A stretch of DNA of 27,427 bases, taken from Clostridium sp. AM49-4BH (GTDB taxonomy: Bacteria; Bacillota; Clostridia; Lachnospirales; Lachnospiraceae). Both the position numbers and the translations under genes were made by a program. Of the stretch, positions 1-8,561 are shown piece after piece. How positions within the stretch are numbered: the stretch's first letter is position 1; each line of letters opens with the position of its first letter. The notes under the pieces are model-generated. The model made no database searches. It was not told where the DNA came from and was given only the letters and a program-made list of their open reading frames with translations. The stretch is taken from NCBI RefSeq assembly GCF_003478335.1, contig NZ_QUFB01000041.1, positions 1-27,427 of the forward strand, in the 5' to 3' direction.

Positions 1-67
1 CGTAGATAGTTTCGAAAATGTTTCTTTGTGTATTATGGCGAAAATATGAACAAAATATGAATAAGTA

Positions 68-98
68 TTGTAAAAAAAATTCATAATATGGCTATAAT
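68..98 (+). promoter_or_regulatory. Candidate promoter of the GH5 cellulase gene
   Basis: TATAAT at 93-98 is a perfect -10 box. The best -35 partner is TTGTAA at 68-73, with a long 19-nt spacer, so the -35 assignment is weak. A 10-bp direct repeat (AAAATATGAA at 41-50 and 52-61) sits just upstream. The resulting leader to the ATG at 295 would be about 190 nt. It has no recognisable riboswitch, only a twice-occurring AAATAGGGAAA motif. Confidence 0.35.
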
Positions 99-294
99 TG
101 TCAATATGATTATGTGCAATTCAAACAAAAAAGTGTAAATAGGGAAACGGCGGAACGGAACTGCGCCAATTGGGAAAAGTATGTTTGGGTGAGAAAGCAA
201 ATAGGGAAAATATCTGAATGGGGATCAGAAATCAAGCGTATTCCAAGGAATGGGTACAAAAGAATAAACAGTTTCAGAAAGGGAAGGTAATTTT

Positions 295-2424
295 ATGAAC
301 AAGACAAAAAAATGGTTGGCGCATGTATTGACATTGGCAATGGTTATTTGTTCTATTAGCGTATTGTCATTCGGTCAGCAAGCAAAATCAGAGGCAGCAT
401 CCGGATCGTTTCAGGATCTGAATCAGAGCCAGTTTGTATCTGCGATGGGAGCAGGCTGGAATCTGGGAAATCAGTTGGAAGCAGCAAATAACGGAGTACC
501 TAGTGAAACAGCGTGGGGTAATCCGACCATTACGGAAAATCTGATCAAAGCGGTGAAAAACGCAGGTTTTACATCCATCCGCATTCCGGTATCCTATATG
601 GGACACATCGGCTCAGACAGCAACTATACGGTAGATGCCGGTTGGTTGAACAGAGTACAGCAAGTGGTAGATATGTGTGTAAACAATGGTTTGTATGCGA
701 TCATCAACATGCATGGTGATGGTTATACTACTTTGGATGGTGGTTGGCTGTTTTGTGGATCTTCCAACCAGACAGCGATCAAGGCAAAGTATAAGGCTGT
801 GTGGAAACAGATTGCAACTAAGTTCAAAAATTATGATCAGCATTTAGTATTTGAGTCTATGAATGAAGAATTCGATGGAACATACGGAACACCTTCATCC
901 ACGGCATATGCAAATATTAATGCTTACAATCAGATCTTTGTAGACACAGTTCGTCAGACAGGTGGCAACAATGCAAAGCGTTGGCTCATGATCCCTGGAT
1001 GGAATACCAATATTACATATACAGTTGGTAATTACGGATTTTCCCTGCCAACAGACAATTACAGAGACAGCAGCATTTCTACTCCAAGAATTATGATTTC
1101 TGTCCATTACTATGATCCATGGGATTTCTGTGGAGAGGAATCTTCTAATGTAACACAGTGGGGAGAGACAGCAACAAACAGCTCAAAGATATCTTCCTGG
1201 GGTGATGAATCTGCTCTGAAATCACAGTTTTCCAGCTTGTATAACAAGTTCGTAGCAGCAGGTTACCCGGTAGTGATCGGTGAGTATGGTTCAATTGATA
1301 AGTCAGCATACGATTCTACAAGCGCTGCACAGAGAGCAGAGTTTGCGAAAAAAGTATGTACTTATGCTAAGAAGTATGGCATGGTGCCGGTCCTTTGGGA
1401 TAATGGCTATACGGGCACATATGGTTTTGGCGTGATTGACAGAAGTACCTGTAAAGTAACACAGCAAAAGATTATTGATGCCATTGCATCAGTATATCCA
1501 AAAAGCAGCAGTTCCAACAGCTCCAACAGTTCCGCATCTTCTTTAGAGGGAACATATTATATTAAGAGTTCCTTCAGTGGTTTATATTTGGACGTTGCTA
1601 ATGGCTCAGCTTCTAACAATGCTAATGTGCAGCAGTATACGTACACAGGCACAGATCGTCAGAAATTCAAGTTGGTAAAGGATTCTGCAACAGGATATTA
1701 CTATATTTATACAGGTGCCAGCGGATATTCAAAGGTAGTAGATGTTGCAGGCAAAAGTACCGCTGATGGCGCTAATATTTTGCAATACAGCTATAAGGGT
1801 TCCAACAACCAGTTATTTGACATTCAAAAGATATCAAATGGAGCCTATGCGATTAAGACAAGAGTAACCTCCAGTGCTTCCTGCCTTGATGTATATAATT
1901 GGAGTACGGCTGCAGGTGGCAATATCGCTCAGTATTCTTATTGGGGTGGTGCCTGCCAGTTATGGATCTTAGAAAAAGCATCAGACACAAAGGGCACAGA
2001 CATCAGTCTGTCAGCCAATGATCTTACTTACGGAAACCATACAAATGCCATTACATCAGGAAGTTTTACAATCGGGGCATCTTCTGGCAAAAATGTAGCG
2101 GTGCTTAATCGCAACACTACTGTAAATGGCACAAGTTACAGCAAAGTATTGCAAATGAATGGTGGTGGTAACAGCACCGGAAGATATATCAAGTTTACGG
2201 CAACGGGAGCTTGTACGGTAAAAGTTACGGCAGCATCCACATCAACATCCGCATCCAGAACATTGCGTCTGGCATCCGGTAGCGTAGGTGGAAACACAGT
2301 AGGAAATGCTACGATCACAGGAACACCATCTACGGTAACATACAAAATTCCTTCTGCAGGTACCTATTATCTGTATTCAACGAGAAATGGAATTTATGTA
2401 TATCAGGTTAATGTAGCTTATTAA
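295..2424 (+). CDS. Secreted GH5 endoglucanase with ricin-type lectin domain
   Basis: Predicted extracellular beta-1,4-glucanase (cellulase family GH5) of 709 residues. Residues 1-35 are a signal peptide: a lysine-rich start, a hydrophobic core, and cleavage near the SEAASG stretch. The GH5 barrel covers about 40-385. The acid/base glutamate is E191 in FESMNEEFDG and the nucleophile is E330 in VIGEYGS. A serine/asparagine linker (about 400-415) leads to a ricin B-type beta-trefoil (about 415-560) with three repeats carrying Q-x-[WF]-like signatures (QQYTYTG, LQYSYKG, AQYSYWG). The last ~145 residues form a threonine/serine/glycine-rich beta domain that looks like another carbohydrate-binding module. 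There is no dockerin or sortase signal, so it is probably a free secreted enzyme. The ribosome binding site is GGGAAGG just before the ATG. The gene is monocistronic, with its own terminator. Substrate preference within GH5 cannot be told from sequence reading alone. Confidence 0.93.
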   Translation: MNKTKKWLAHVLTLAMVICSISVLSFGQQAKSEAASGSFQDLNQSQFVSAMGAGWNLGNQLEAANNGVPSETAWGNPTITENLIKAVKNAGFTSIRIPVSYMGHIGSDSNYTVDAGWLNRVQQVVDMCVNNGLYAIINMHGDGYTTLDGGWLFCGSSNQTAIKAKYKAVWKQIATKFKNYDQHLVFESMNEEFDGTYGTPSSTAYANINAYNQIFVDTVRQTGGNNAKRWLMIPGWNTNITYTVGNYGFSLPTDNYRDSSISTPRIMISVHYYDPWDFCGEESSNVTQWGETATNSSKISSWGDESALKSQFSSLYNKFVAAGYPVVIGEYGSIDKSAYDSTSAAQRAEFAKKVCTYAKKYGMVPVLWDNGYTGTYGFGVIDRSTCKVTQQKIIDAIASVYPKSSSSNSSNSSASSLEGTYYIKSSFSGLYLDVANGSASNNANVQQYTYTGTDRQKFKLVKDSATGYYYIYTGASGYSKVVDVAGKSTADGANILQYSYKGSNNQLFDIQKISNGAYAIKTRVTSSASCLDVYNWSTAAGGNIAQYSYWGGACQLWILEKASDTKGTDISLSANDLTYGNHTNAITSGSFTIGASSGKNVAVLNRNTTVNGTSYSKVLQMNGGGNSTGRYIKFTATGACTVKVTAASTSTSASRTLRLASGSVGGNTVGNATITGTPSTVTYKIPSAGTYYLYSTRNGIYVYQVNVAY

Positions 2425-2466
2425 TGAATTGTCACAACTAATCATCACAAGTAATATAAAATGATG

Positions 2467-2513
2467 CAGAGGGCTTTTTGATGCTAGAGATTTCAAAAAG
2501 TCCTCTGTATTTT
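2467..2513 (+). terminator. Rho-independent terminator after the GH5 gene
   Basis: A 15-bp stem with one mismatch (2467-2481 pairs with 2493-2507: CAGAGGGCTTTTTGA against TCAAAAAGTCCTCTG), an 11-nt loop and a short T-rich tail. It lies 43 bp after the stop codon. The stem is near symmetrical and could also work on the other strand. Confidence 0.85.
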
Positions 2514-2555
2514 ATCTGAAAATTTAAAACAGTATTCATTTTCGTTATACAATAT

Positions 2556-2567
2556 ATTAGGCTAAGT
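2556..2567 (+). repeat. 12-bp direct repeat, left copy
   Basis: ATTAGGCTAAGT occurs here and again, identical, at 3124-3135. The two copies directly flank the long palindrome at 2568-3123, as a target-site duplication would. Confidence 0.8.
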
Positions 2568-3123
2568 AAAACTTCCCATACCGGGAGTTATTGACCAAAC
2601 CACATATTGCTTATTATGTCAGTAAAATAATAGCTATTTTGCAGCCGATAAAGTAAATTATCCTGCCATCAAAAAAACTAAGACAATTGCCGAAGAACGC
2701 AGAGTTTTCATAGTGATTTCTTATTTTGTTAAGTCTCTGATGAATACATGCCTGAAGGAGTGTATGAGATGTCTCGGTTTAGCAAGGTATCATACATTTT
2801 TGGACGGGACGCTTCCGCTACGATGCGCTACGTCACGTTACTTAATGTCTCTGAAATACGAGACATAAGTAACGACGAGCGCAAAGTCCCTTTCAAAAAT
2901 GATGAATACCTTGCTTCCGAGACTTCGAGTTTCCGAAAGGCATGTAAATCATACATCTGAGACAACAAAATTTAGAAATCACTATGAAAACTAATTGCGG
3001 CAAGGCAATTGCTATAGTTTTTGATGGCAGTATTCACTATATGTCAGCTGCAAAATATAATTAAACCATCGACATAATAAGCAATATGTGGCTGTGTGAG
3101 ATAATGAGGTATGGGAAGTTTGA
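2568..3123. mobile_element. 556-bp imperfect palindrome, probable MITE/fold-back element
   Basis: Almost the whole segment is one long inverted repeat centred near 2850. The ends match: AAACTTCCCATACC at 2569-2582 is repeated inverted at 3108-3121. Further matched blocks run inward, including a 21-bp identical block (CCACATATT...TTATGTC, from about 2599), an 18-bp block (GTTTTCATAGTGATTTCT), TACATGCCT, GTCTCGG, AGCAAGGTAT and CATTTTTG. The innermost hairpin pairs GTTACTTAATGTCTC with GAGACATAAGTAAC. It has no credible gene; a 70-codon open frame inside it simply follows the hairpin. With the flanking 12-bp direct repeat, the simplest reading is a non-autonomous fold-back/MITE element. A large hairpin RNA is the alternative. 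The family is not recognised. Confidence 0.7.
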
Positions 3124-3135
3124 ATTAGGCTAAGT
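3124..3135 (+). repeat. 12-bp direct repeat, right copy
   Basis: Identical to 2556-2567 (ATTAGGCTAAGT). It follows immediately after the right end of the palindrome and is the presumed second half of a target-site duplication. Confidence 0.8.
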
Positions 3136-3189
3136 TGAACGGTCTAATATTAGAAAACCGCACCAAACGGCGGAGAAAGCAGGACGAAG

Positions 3190-3588
3190 ATGAAACAAAA
3201 GACAAAGCAAAAAGTTATCACGGAGCGGGAAATTATTCGCTTCCGTCAATGTTTATACAAAGCAGAAAAGTCCCCGAGTACGATAGATAAATATGTACGG
3301 GATGTCCGTAAATTGCAGCAATACGCGGACGGAAGGATCCTAACGAAAACGCTTATGCTGGAATATAAAAGAGATCTGGAAGTGAGCAGCACCTACAAGG
3401 CTACCAGTATTAATTCGTACATTGCAGCTATCAATCAATTTTGTCAGGCAATGCACTGGAATGATCTATGCATCAAAACAATCAAAGTGCAGAGAACAGC
3501 ATTTGAGCCCGAAGAAAGAGAATTAACGATAGGAAGACAAAAAAGCCGACATCGCTGTTCTTGCTGTTGTGACCTGCAGAGAAAGTAG
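3190..3588 (+). pseudogene. Truncated tyrosine recombinase (integrase N-terminal part)
   Basis: 132 codons starting at an ATG preceded by GGAGAAAGCAGG. Residues about 10-115 look like the SAM-like core-binding domain of phage-type integrases: a helical pattern with S-P-S-T-I-D-K-Y near 28-36, T-S-I-N-S-Y-I-A-A-I-N-Q-F near 70-83, and the typical linker F-E-P-E-E-R-E-L-T near 110-118. After that the sequence becomes a Cys/Arg-rich tail unrelated to the family and stops. The whole catalytic domain (R-H-R-Y residues) is therefore missing, and full-length members run about 280-350 residues. It lies 54 bp after the palindromic element. It is probably a deletion remnant; binding without catalysis is possible but unlikely. 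Confidence 0.75.
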
Positions 3589-3724
3589 AATGTTGTGAGA
3601 TATGTACATAATAATCTTATAAATATGTGAATATTGCCTATAGTAATCCCTCTTGAAAGATGATATATTATCACGTACGAAACAATATGTGTAAATGCGT
3701 AATAGGAAAGAGGGGGAGTACACT

Positions 3725-4543
3725 ATGGCAAGAGAAATAAAACCATACGAAGAACTGGAGCTAAAAGACGACTTTATGCTTGGATTGATCATGCATGATC
3801 CCAAATATGTAAAACCATTTTTGGAGATGATCTTGAAGATCAAGATTCGAAAGGTCGTATATCCGCAGTCACAGAAGAGTATTGATCTGTCTGCAAATGC
3901 CAAAGCAATACGGTTAGATGTGTATGTGGAAGATGATCAGAACACGGTCTTTAACTTGGAGATGCAGACGTCAGATAATAGGAATCTACCGAAACGGATG
4001 CGGTATTATCAAGGCGTGATAGACCTTAACATATTGCAGAAAGGTCAGGATTACACGAAATTAAAGAAAAGTTATGTGATCTTCATTTGCACATTTGATC
4101 CGTTCGGAGAAGGCCGGCATATTTACACATTTTGCAATATCTGTCAGGAAAATACGGCATTGACATTAGATGATGACGCAGTTAAGATAATCTTAAGTAC
4201 GAAGGGGACGATGGATGATGTGAGTCCCGAAATGAAACGGATTTTGGATTATATTGATGGAAAAGGTGCGTCGGATGAGTATACGAAGCAGTTAGAGGAA
4301 GCAGTGCGTTCGGCCCGTCAAAATGAGAGTTGGAGGTTGGGATATATGACGTTAGAATACGAATATCGGCAGCGTTATGAAGAGGGCTTGAAGGAAGGTG
4401 AAGAAACAGGAATAGCCAAAACCAATGAACGGTCTATTCGAAAGCTATACAAACGTGGAGAAAGCATAGCATCCATAGCAGAATTTGTAGAGTTGGATGA
4501 GGAAGCAGTGAAGCGGATTATTAAAGCAATGGGATTAGAGTAA
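3725..4543 (+). CDS. Rpn-family PD-(D/E)XK nuclease / transposase-like protein
   Basis: 272 residues. It resembles the PD-(D/E)XK nuclease family transposases (Rpn/YhgA-like, PDDEXK_2), which cleave DNA and raise recombination. The N-terminal K-D-D-F-M-L-G box, the R-L-D-V-Y-V core strand (about 56-61) and the F-N-L-E-M-Q-T strand (about 71-77) supply the D...E-x-Q nuclease signature. After a helical region, the last ~40 residues (S-I-R-K-L-Y-K-R-G-E-S onward) look like a helix-turn-helix. The start at 3725 was chosen over an in-frame ATG at 3695 because AGAGGGGGAG lies directly upstream and the family begins with this motif. The neighbours are a recombinase remnant and a palindromic element, which fits mobile DNA. 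Confidence 0.85.
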   Translation: MAREIKPYEELELKDDFMLGLIMHDPKYVKPFLEMILKIKIRKVVYPQSQKSIDLSANAKAIRLDVYVEDDQNTVFNLEMQTSDNRNLPKRMRYYQGVIDLNILQKGQDYTKLKKSYVIFICTFDPFGEGRHIYTFCNICQENTALTLDDDAVKIILSTKGTMDDVSPEMKRILDYIDGKGASDEYTKQLEEAVRSARQNESWRLGYMTLEYEYRQRYEEGLKEGEETGIAKTNERSIRKLYKRGESIASIAEFVELDEEAVKRIIKAMGLE

Positions 4544-4565
4544 GAAAGTAGGATGAAAAATTATT

Positions 4566-5054
4566 ATGATTAACAAGTTGCACGCCGAAATGATTAAGTT
4601 GTATGCAGGGGATCCGAAAAGAATACAGCATTTTTGCAAAGTTCACAGCTATGCAAAATTAATAGCAGAACTGGAGAATGTGGATGAGAAGACTAGGTTT
4701 ATTCTTGAGACAGCAGCATTAACGCATGACATAGGCATTCATATATGCGAACAAAAATATGGCGACTGCGGGGGTAAATTACAGGAACAGGAAGGTCCGG
4801 GACTGGCGCAACAATTGCTTGCCAAGTTGCGGTTCCCGGAGGATGTATCGACCAGAGTACAATATTTGATCGCACATCATCATACCTATGAGGATATGGA
4901 TGGGATCGACTATCAGATTTTGGTTGAGGCAGATTTTTTGGTGAATATGTATGAAGATACATTATCACAGCAGGCAGTACAGCATGCGTATACAACGATT
5001 TTTAGAACAGAGACAGGGAAGATGATTTGTAGGGATATGTTTGCACTTACTTAA
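4566..5054 (+). CDS. HD-domain phosphohydrolase (small)
   Basis: 162 residues. Predicted cytoplasmic metal-dependent phosphohydrolase of the HD superfamily. Metal-binding signatures in order are an early His in H-F-C-K-V-H-S-Y (about 22-29), the H-D pair in T-H-D-I-G-I-H (about 53-59), a His cluster A-H-H-H-T-Y (about 99-104) and a late Asp in E-A-D-F-L-V-N (about 120-126). A G-G-x-L-Q-E-Q-E-G stretch lies in the middle. The gene starts 22 bp after the upstream nuclease gene. The ribosome binding site is weak (GTAGGATG). The substrate cannot be named; nucleotide or (p)ppGpp-like substrates are only possibilities. Confidence 0.8.
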   Translation: MINKLHAEMIKLYAGDPKRIQHFCKVHSYAKLIAELENVDEKTRFILETAALTHDIGIHICEQKYGDCGGKLQEQEGPGLAQQLLAKLRFPEDVSTRVQYLIAHHHTYEDMDGIDYQILVEADFLVNMYEDTLSQQAVQHAYTTIFRTETGKMICRDMFALT

Positions 5055-5167
5055 AATCGTACCTGAAGATCATGATTCGTCCTGCGGATGGATTACAGGG
5101 ATAAATAACTGCTTGGGATATATGATGTTTTGAACATGCAGTATTTCAGGAAAAGGAGTAGTATGTG

Positions 5168-5758
5168 ATGGATGAACGATTAAAAAAACAGCTTGCATTT
5201 GCATTGGAGATTGATAAGGAGAAGAATATTTTTCGGCAGACGCATCTTTCCGGACATGGAAGAAATGAAAATGATGCAGAGCATGCTTGGCATATGGCGA
5301 TTATGGCGTATGTACTTCGGGAATATTCGAATGAAAAAATTGACGTTGCAAAGGTGATGTTAATGTGCTTGATCCATGATATTGTAGAGATCGATGCAGG
5401 GGATACTTATGCGTATGATGCAGAGAATCTGAAGACGCAGACAGCAAGAGAGAATGCTGCAAAGGAGCGGATCTTTTCGCTCTTACCGGATGAACAAAAG
5501 GAAGAACTGATCGCATTGTTTGATGAGTTTGAGGCGTTTGAAACGCCGGAATCGAAGTTCGCACATGCTATGGATAATTTACAGCCGTTAATGTTAAACA
5601 ACAGTAATGGTGGTGCGGATTGGAAAGAACATGAGGTTACGGCGCAGCAGGTATACGGACGGCAGAGTAAGACGCGTCTTGGATCAGAAACATTGTTCGA
5701 AGTCGTAGATTCGATCATACAGCAAAACATTGCAAATGGTCAGATACGTGAGGATTGA
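5168..5758 (+). CDS. HD-domain nucleotidase-like protein (HD_3 / YfbR type)
   Basis: 196 residues. It resembles HD_3-type proteins, relatives of the 5'-deoxynucleotidase YfbR. Key residues are an early R-Q-T and H-G-R-N-E-N-D-A-E-H-A-W-H (about 23-45, first metal His), L-I-H-D-I-V-E-I-D-A-G-D (HD pair near 70) and H-A-M-D-N-L-Q-P (about 132-139, last metal Asp). AAGGAG at 5153-5158 serves two adjacent starts, GTG 5165 and ATG 5168; ATG is preferred at a spacing of 9. The expected role is dephosphorylation of (deoxy)nucleoside monophosphates or similar compounds, which is family inference. It is a second HD protein close to the one at 4566, but the two are only distantly alike. Confidence 0.85.
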   Translation: MDERLKKQLAFALEIDKEKNIFRQTHLSGHGRNENDAEHAWHMAIMAYVLREYSNEKIDVAKVMLMCLIHDIVEIDAGDTYAYDAENLKTQTARENAAKERIFSLLPDEQKEELIALFDEFEAFETPESKFAHAMDNLQPLMLNNSNGGADWKEHEVTAQQVYGRQSKTRLGSETLFEVVDSIIQQNIANGQIRED

Positions 5759-5826
5759 GTCACATCTGGACCAACTATTGCAAAATAAATCATCGTGATC
5801 CATGGAGGAAAGGTGTAAAGAATAGA

Positions 5827-8040
5827 ATGATTATTTATGATAAGAAACAGCATATTTTCCAACTAAATACCAAGAGTACCAGTTACATGATCGGCATTAC
5901 ACCGGAAGGATATTTGGGTCATATTTATTATGGGGAGCGTTTACAGCACATTGACGGTGGATATTTGCTTCGGATGGAGGAATATCCATATACACCAGAG
6001 CGCAACAAACGCGAAAAATGCGTTTTTTTGGAAAGCTTTCCGATGGAACTGCCAACCGGCGGCATTGGGGATTTTCGGGAAAGCTGCTTGGATATTCGAG
6101 ATGAACATGGATGCCTGGGAACGGAAATCCTTTACAAAGAGCATCGAATATATTCCGGCAAGACACCACTAGAGGGTCTTCCGGCTTCTTTTGTTACTGA
6201 TTCACAGATGGATACGGAAGATGCCGGTACAGCAGTACAGACGTTAGAGCTTATTTGTCAGGATCGAGTGCTTGGTGTAGAAGTTGTGCTATCGTATACA
6301 GCTTTTGAGAGGGAGGATGTGATCACTCGTTCTGTGCGGGTACACAATCGGGGAGAGCAGACGCTTACCATTGAAAAAATATATAGTGCCTGTCTGGATA
6401 TGGATTATGAGGAAGATTATGAGTTGCTGACTTTGCCGGGCGCATGGGCCAGAGAACGACGTATACAGCGCCGGAGAATTGGATATGGAAGACAGTCAGC
6501 GGCGTCGATCCGTGGGGAATCCGGGCATCAGGAGCATCCGTTTATTGCACTGGTTACACCGGGTACAACGCAGACCCAAGGAGATGTGTATGCAATGCAT
6601 TTTGTCTATTCCGGCAATTTTTTGGGACAGGTGGAAGTGTCGCAGCATGACATGATACGTATGACAATGGGAATACACTCCTATGAATTTGGATGGAAGC
6701 TGACACCGGGACAGAGCTTTCAGGCACCGGAAGTAGTTCTCACCTACTCGTCGGAAGGTCTTGGCAAGATGACACGTTCACTTCATGATTTTTACCGGGA
6801 GCATCTGATCCGCAGCCGCTACAAAAACACAGAGCGTCCGATTCTGATCAACAATTGGGAAGCAACGTATTTCGATTTTACAACGGAAAAGTTATTGGAT
6901 ATTGCGCAGACTGCGAAAGACTGTGGCATAGAGCTGTTTGTGATGGATGATGGCTGGTTTGGCAGACGTAACAATGATGAGTCTTCGTTGGGAGATTGGT
7001 ATGTGAATGAAGCAAAACTTACCGGTGGTTTAAAATATTTGGTAGACAGCATTAATAAAATCGGCTTGAAGTTTGGCATATGGTTTGAGCCGGAGATGAT
7101 CTCTCCGGATTCGGATCTGTTTCGCGCACATCCGGACTGGATGATCCAAATACCGGGACGTGAGCCGACTCTTAGCCGGGCGCAGGGAGTGTTGGATCTA
7201 TCGAATCCGGAAGTTGAGGAGTATGCTTATGAATCGGTGGCACGTATTTTGCGCAGTGCACCGATCATGTACGTAAAATGGGACATGAACCGCCAACTGT
7301 CGGATCTTGGAAGTGCATATTTGGACAAAGAGCATGGTCAGGAATTACTTCATCGGTATGTGTTAGCAGTATATCGTATGCAGGAGCGGCTGATTACGGA
7401 ATTTCCGGATCTGTTGTTGGAAAATTGTTCCGGAGGCGGGGGGCGATTTGATCCGGGAATGCTATATTACAGCCCACAGATCTGGTGCTCTGATGACACA
7501 GATGCCGTGGAGCGTTTAGGTATTCAGGAGGGAACAGCGTTAATTTATCCATTATCCACGATAGGGGCGCATGTTAGCGCCTGCCCAAATCATACGGTAG
7601 GACGCAATACTCCGTTTGTGACTCGTGGACATGTCGCATTGGCGGGAACATTTGGTTATGAGCTTGATGTGACAAAGTTATCCGAGGAAGAGAAGGCGTT
7701 GATCCGTGAGCAGACAGAGATGTATCATACCTACCAATTATTGATCCGAAATGGGGATTACTATAGACTCGCATCGTATGCAGAAAATCACTACTATGAT
7801 GCTTATATGGTTGTGTCAAAAGATCAGAAAGAGGCTTTAATGACATTTGTACAGGTGCTCGCGGAACCGAACCGCCGAAGCCGTAAGGTACATTTACAGG
7901 GACTGGATCCGGAAGCGGTTTATTATTGTGATGTGACGCAAAGGGAATATACCGGTGAAATATTAATGAAAGGCGGCCTGTTGATCGGTGATCTCTGGGG
8001 AGATGCCGTAAGCCGCCTGTACCATTTTGAGAAAAGATAG
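5827..8040 (+). CDS. GH36 alpha-galactosidase
   Basis: 737 residues, normal for clostridial and bacillar GH36 enzymes. It hydrolyses terminal alpha-1,6-galactose from raffinose-family sugars and galactomannan. The N-terminal beta-sandwich covers about 1-320, the (beta/alpha)8 melibiase domain about 325-640 and the C-terminal beta domain the remainder. Substrate-site motif V-M-D-D-G-W-F-G, nucleophile D486 in K-W-D-M-N-R, and acid/base D556 in W-C-S-D-D-T-D are all present. The 70-residue spacing between the two catalytic acids equals that of the Geobacillus AgaA enzyme. There is no signal peptide, so it acts in the cytoplasm on imported sugars. The frame extends upstream to a TTG at 5755 overlapping the previous gene, but GGAGGAAAGG lies before ATG 5827 and the family begins at this point. 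Confidence 0.95.
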   Translation: MIIYDKKQHIFQLNTKSTSYMIGITPEGYLGHIYYGERLQHIDGGYLLRMEEYPYTPERNKREKCVFLESFPMELPTGGIGDFRESCLDIRDEHGCLGTEILYKEHRIYSGKTPLEGLPASFVTDSQMDTEDAGTAVQTLELICQDRVLGVEVVLSYTAFEREDVITRSVRVHNRGEQTLTIEKIYSACLDMDYEEDYELLTLPGAWARERRIQRRRIGYGRQSAASIRGESGHQEHPFIALVTPGTTQTQGDVYAMHFVYSGNFLGQVEVSQHDMIRMTMGIHSYEFGWKLTPGQSFQAPEVVLTYSSEGLGKMTRSLHDFYREHLIRSRYKNTERPILINNWEATYFDFTTEKLLDIAQTAKDCGIELFVMDDGWFGRRNNDESSLGDWYVNEAKLTGGLKYLVDSINKIGLKFGIWFEPEMISPDSDLFRAHPDWMIQIPGREPTLSRAQGVLDLSNPEVEEYAYESVARILRSAPIMYVKWDMNRQLSDLGSAYLDKEHGQELLHRYVLAVYRMQERLITEFPDLLLENCSGGGGRFDPGMLYYSPQIWCSDDTDAVERLGIQEGTALIYPLSTIGAHVSACPNHTVGRNTPFVTRGHVALAGTFGYELDVTKLSEEEKALIREQTEMYHTYQLLIRNGDYYRLASYAENHYYDAYMVVSKDQKEALMTFVQVLAEPNRRSRKVHLQGLDPEAVYYCDVTQREYTGEILMKGGLLIGDLWGDAVSRLYHFEKR

Positions 8041-8107
8041 AAACAATATGTGATTCATAAACGAAACGCATAGCTTCTAAACAAGTGTGAATAAATAGTT
8101 TGGTGAA

Positions 8108-8362
8108 TTATTGTACTGTGTCGAGTGCTTCCAACAGTGCGGTTGCAAGCTGGTCCGAGCAGGATGTGCTTTTGAAACCGCACGTGATGCCCTTGACTTT
8201 ATCTACGACCTGTTCTACGGTCAGACCGTCAACCAAAGAGCTGATCGCCTTTAGGTTACCGTTACAGCCACCGACAAATTGTACGTTATGAACAATATCA
8301 CCATCCAGATCAAATTCAATTTCACTGGAACAAGTTCCTTTTGTAGTATAAGAGTAATGCAT
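8108..8362 (-). CDS. TSCPD-domain protein (TIGR03905-like)
   Basis: About 84 residues. The sequence reads Y-x-T-K-G-T-C-S at the start, V-G-G-C-N-G-N-L in the middle, and C-G-F-K-S-T-S-C-S-D-Q-L-A near the end. This is the TSCPD domain seen alone in many Clostridia and at the end of some ribonucleotide reductases. The conserved cysteines may bind metal or act in redox chemistry; the function is not established. Three starts are possible (TTG 8371, ATG 8368, ATG 8362). ATG 8362 gives the best spacing (about 9) from AAAGGA and the usual family start. It converges with the alpha-galactosidase gene. Confidence 0.88.
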   Translation of the reverse strand: MHYSYTTKGTCSSEIEFDLDGDIVHNVQFVGGCNGNLKAISSLVDGLTVEQVVDKVKGITCGFKSTSCSDQLATALLEALDTVQ

Positions 8363-8420
8363 AGTCATCAATCCTTTCTTTCTTGTTAGTAATTAGTCTT
8401 TTTATCAAACTCGCAAATCT

Positions 8421-8482
8421 GCTCTTTCAGAGCTTTGTCGCTTGTTTCACAAGCTTATTTGCAACGCTTATGCCAAAGCGTT
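8421..8482 (-). other. Three small hairpins between the Sir2 and TSCPD genes
   Basis: Perfect stems occur at 8421-8433 (5 bp), 8440-8454 (6 bp) and 8463-8482 (7 bp, 6-nt loop). The first two have the same three-base loop (GAA on the minus strand). None is followed by a T-run on either strand, so they do not look like ordinary terminators. They may stabilise the intercistronic RNA of the minus-strand pair. Confidence 0.4.
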
Positions 8483-8561
8483 CACATAGCGACCAGTCAT
8501 CTGCCAGGTATAGATACCGGCATCTGACTGATAGCTATATGCAATTTTGCCTTCGCGCACA

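Noticed and set aside
2748..2960. 70-codon open frame inside the palindrome
   Set aside because: It lies across the centre of the hairpin, has no good ribosome binding site, and its sequence is dictated by the inverted repeat.
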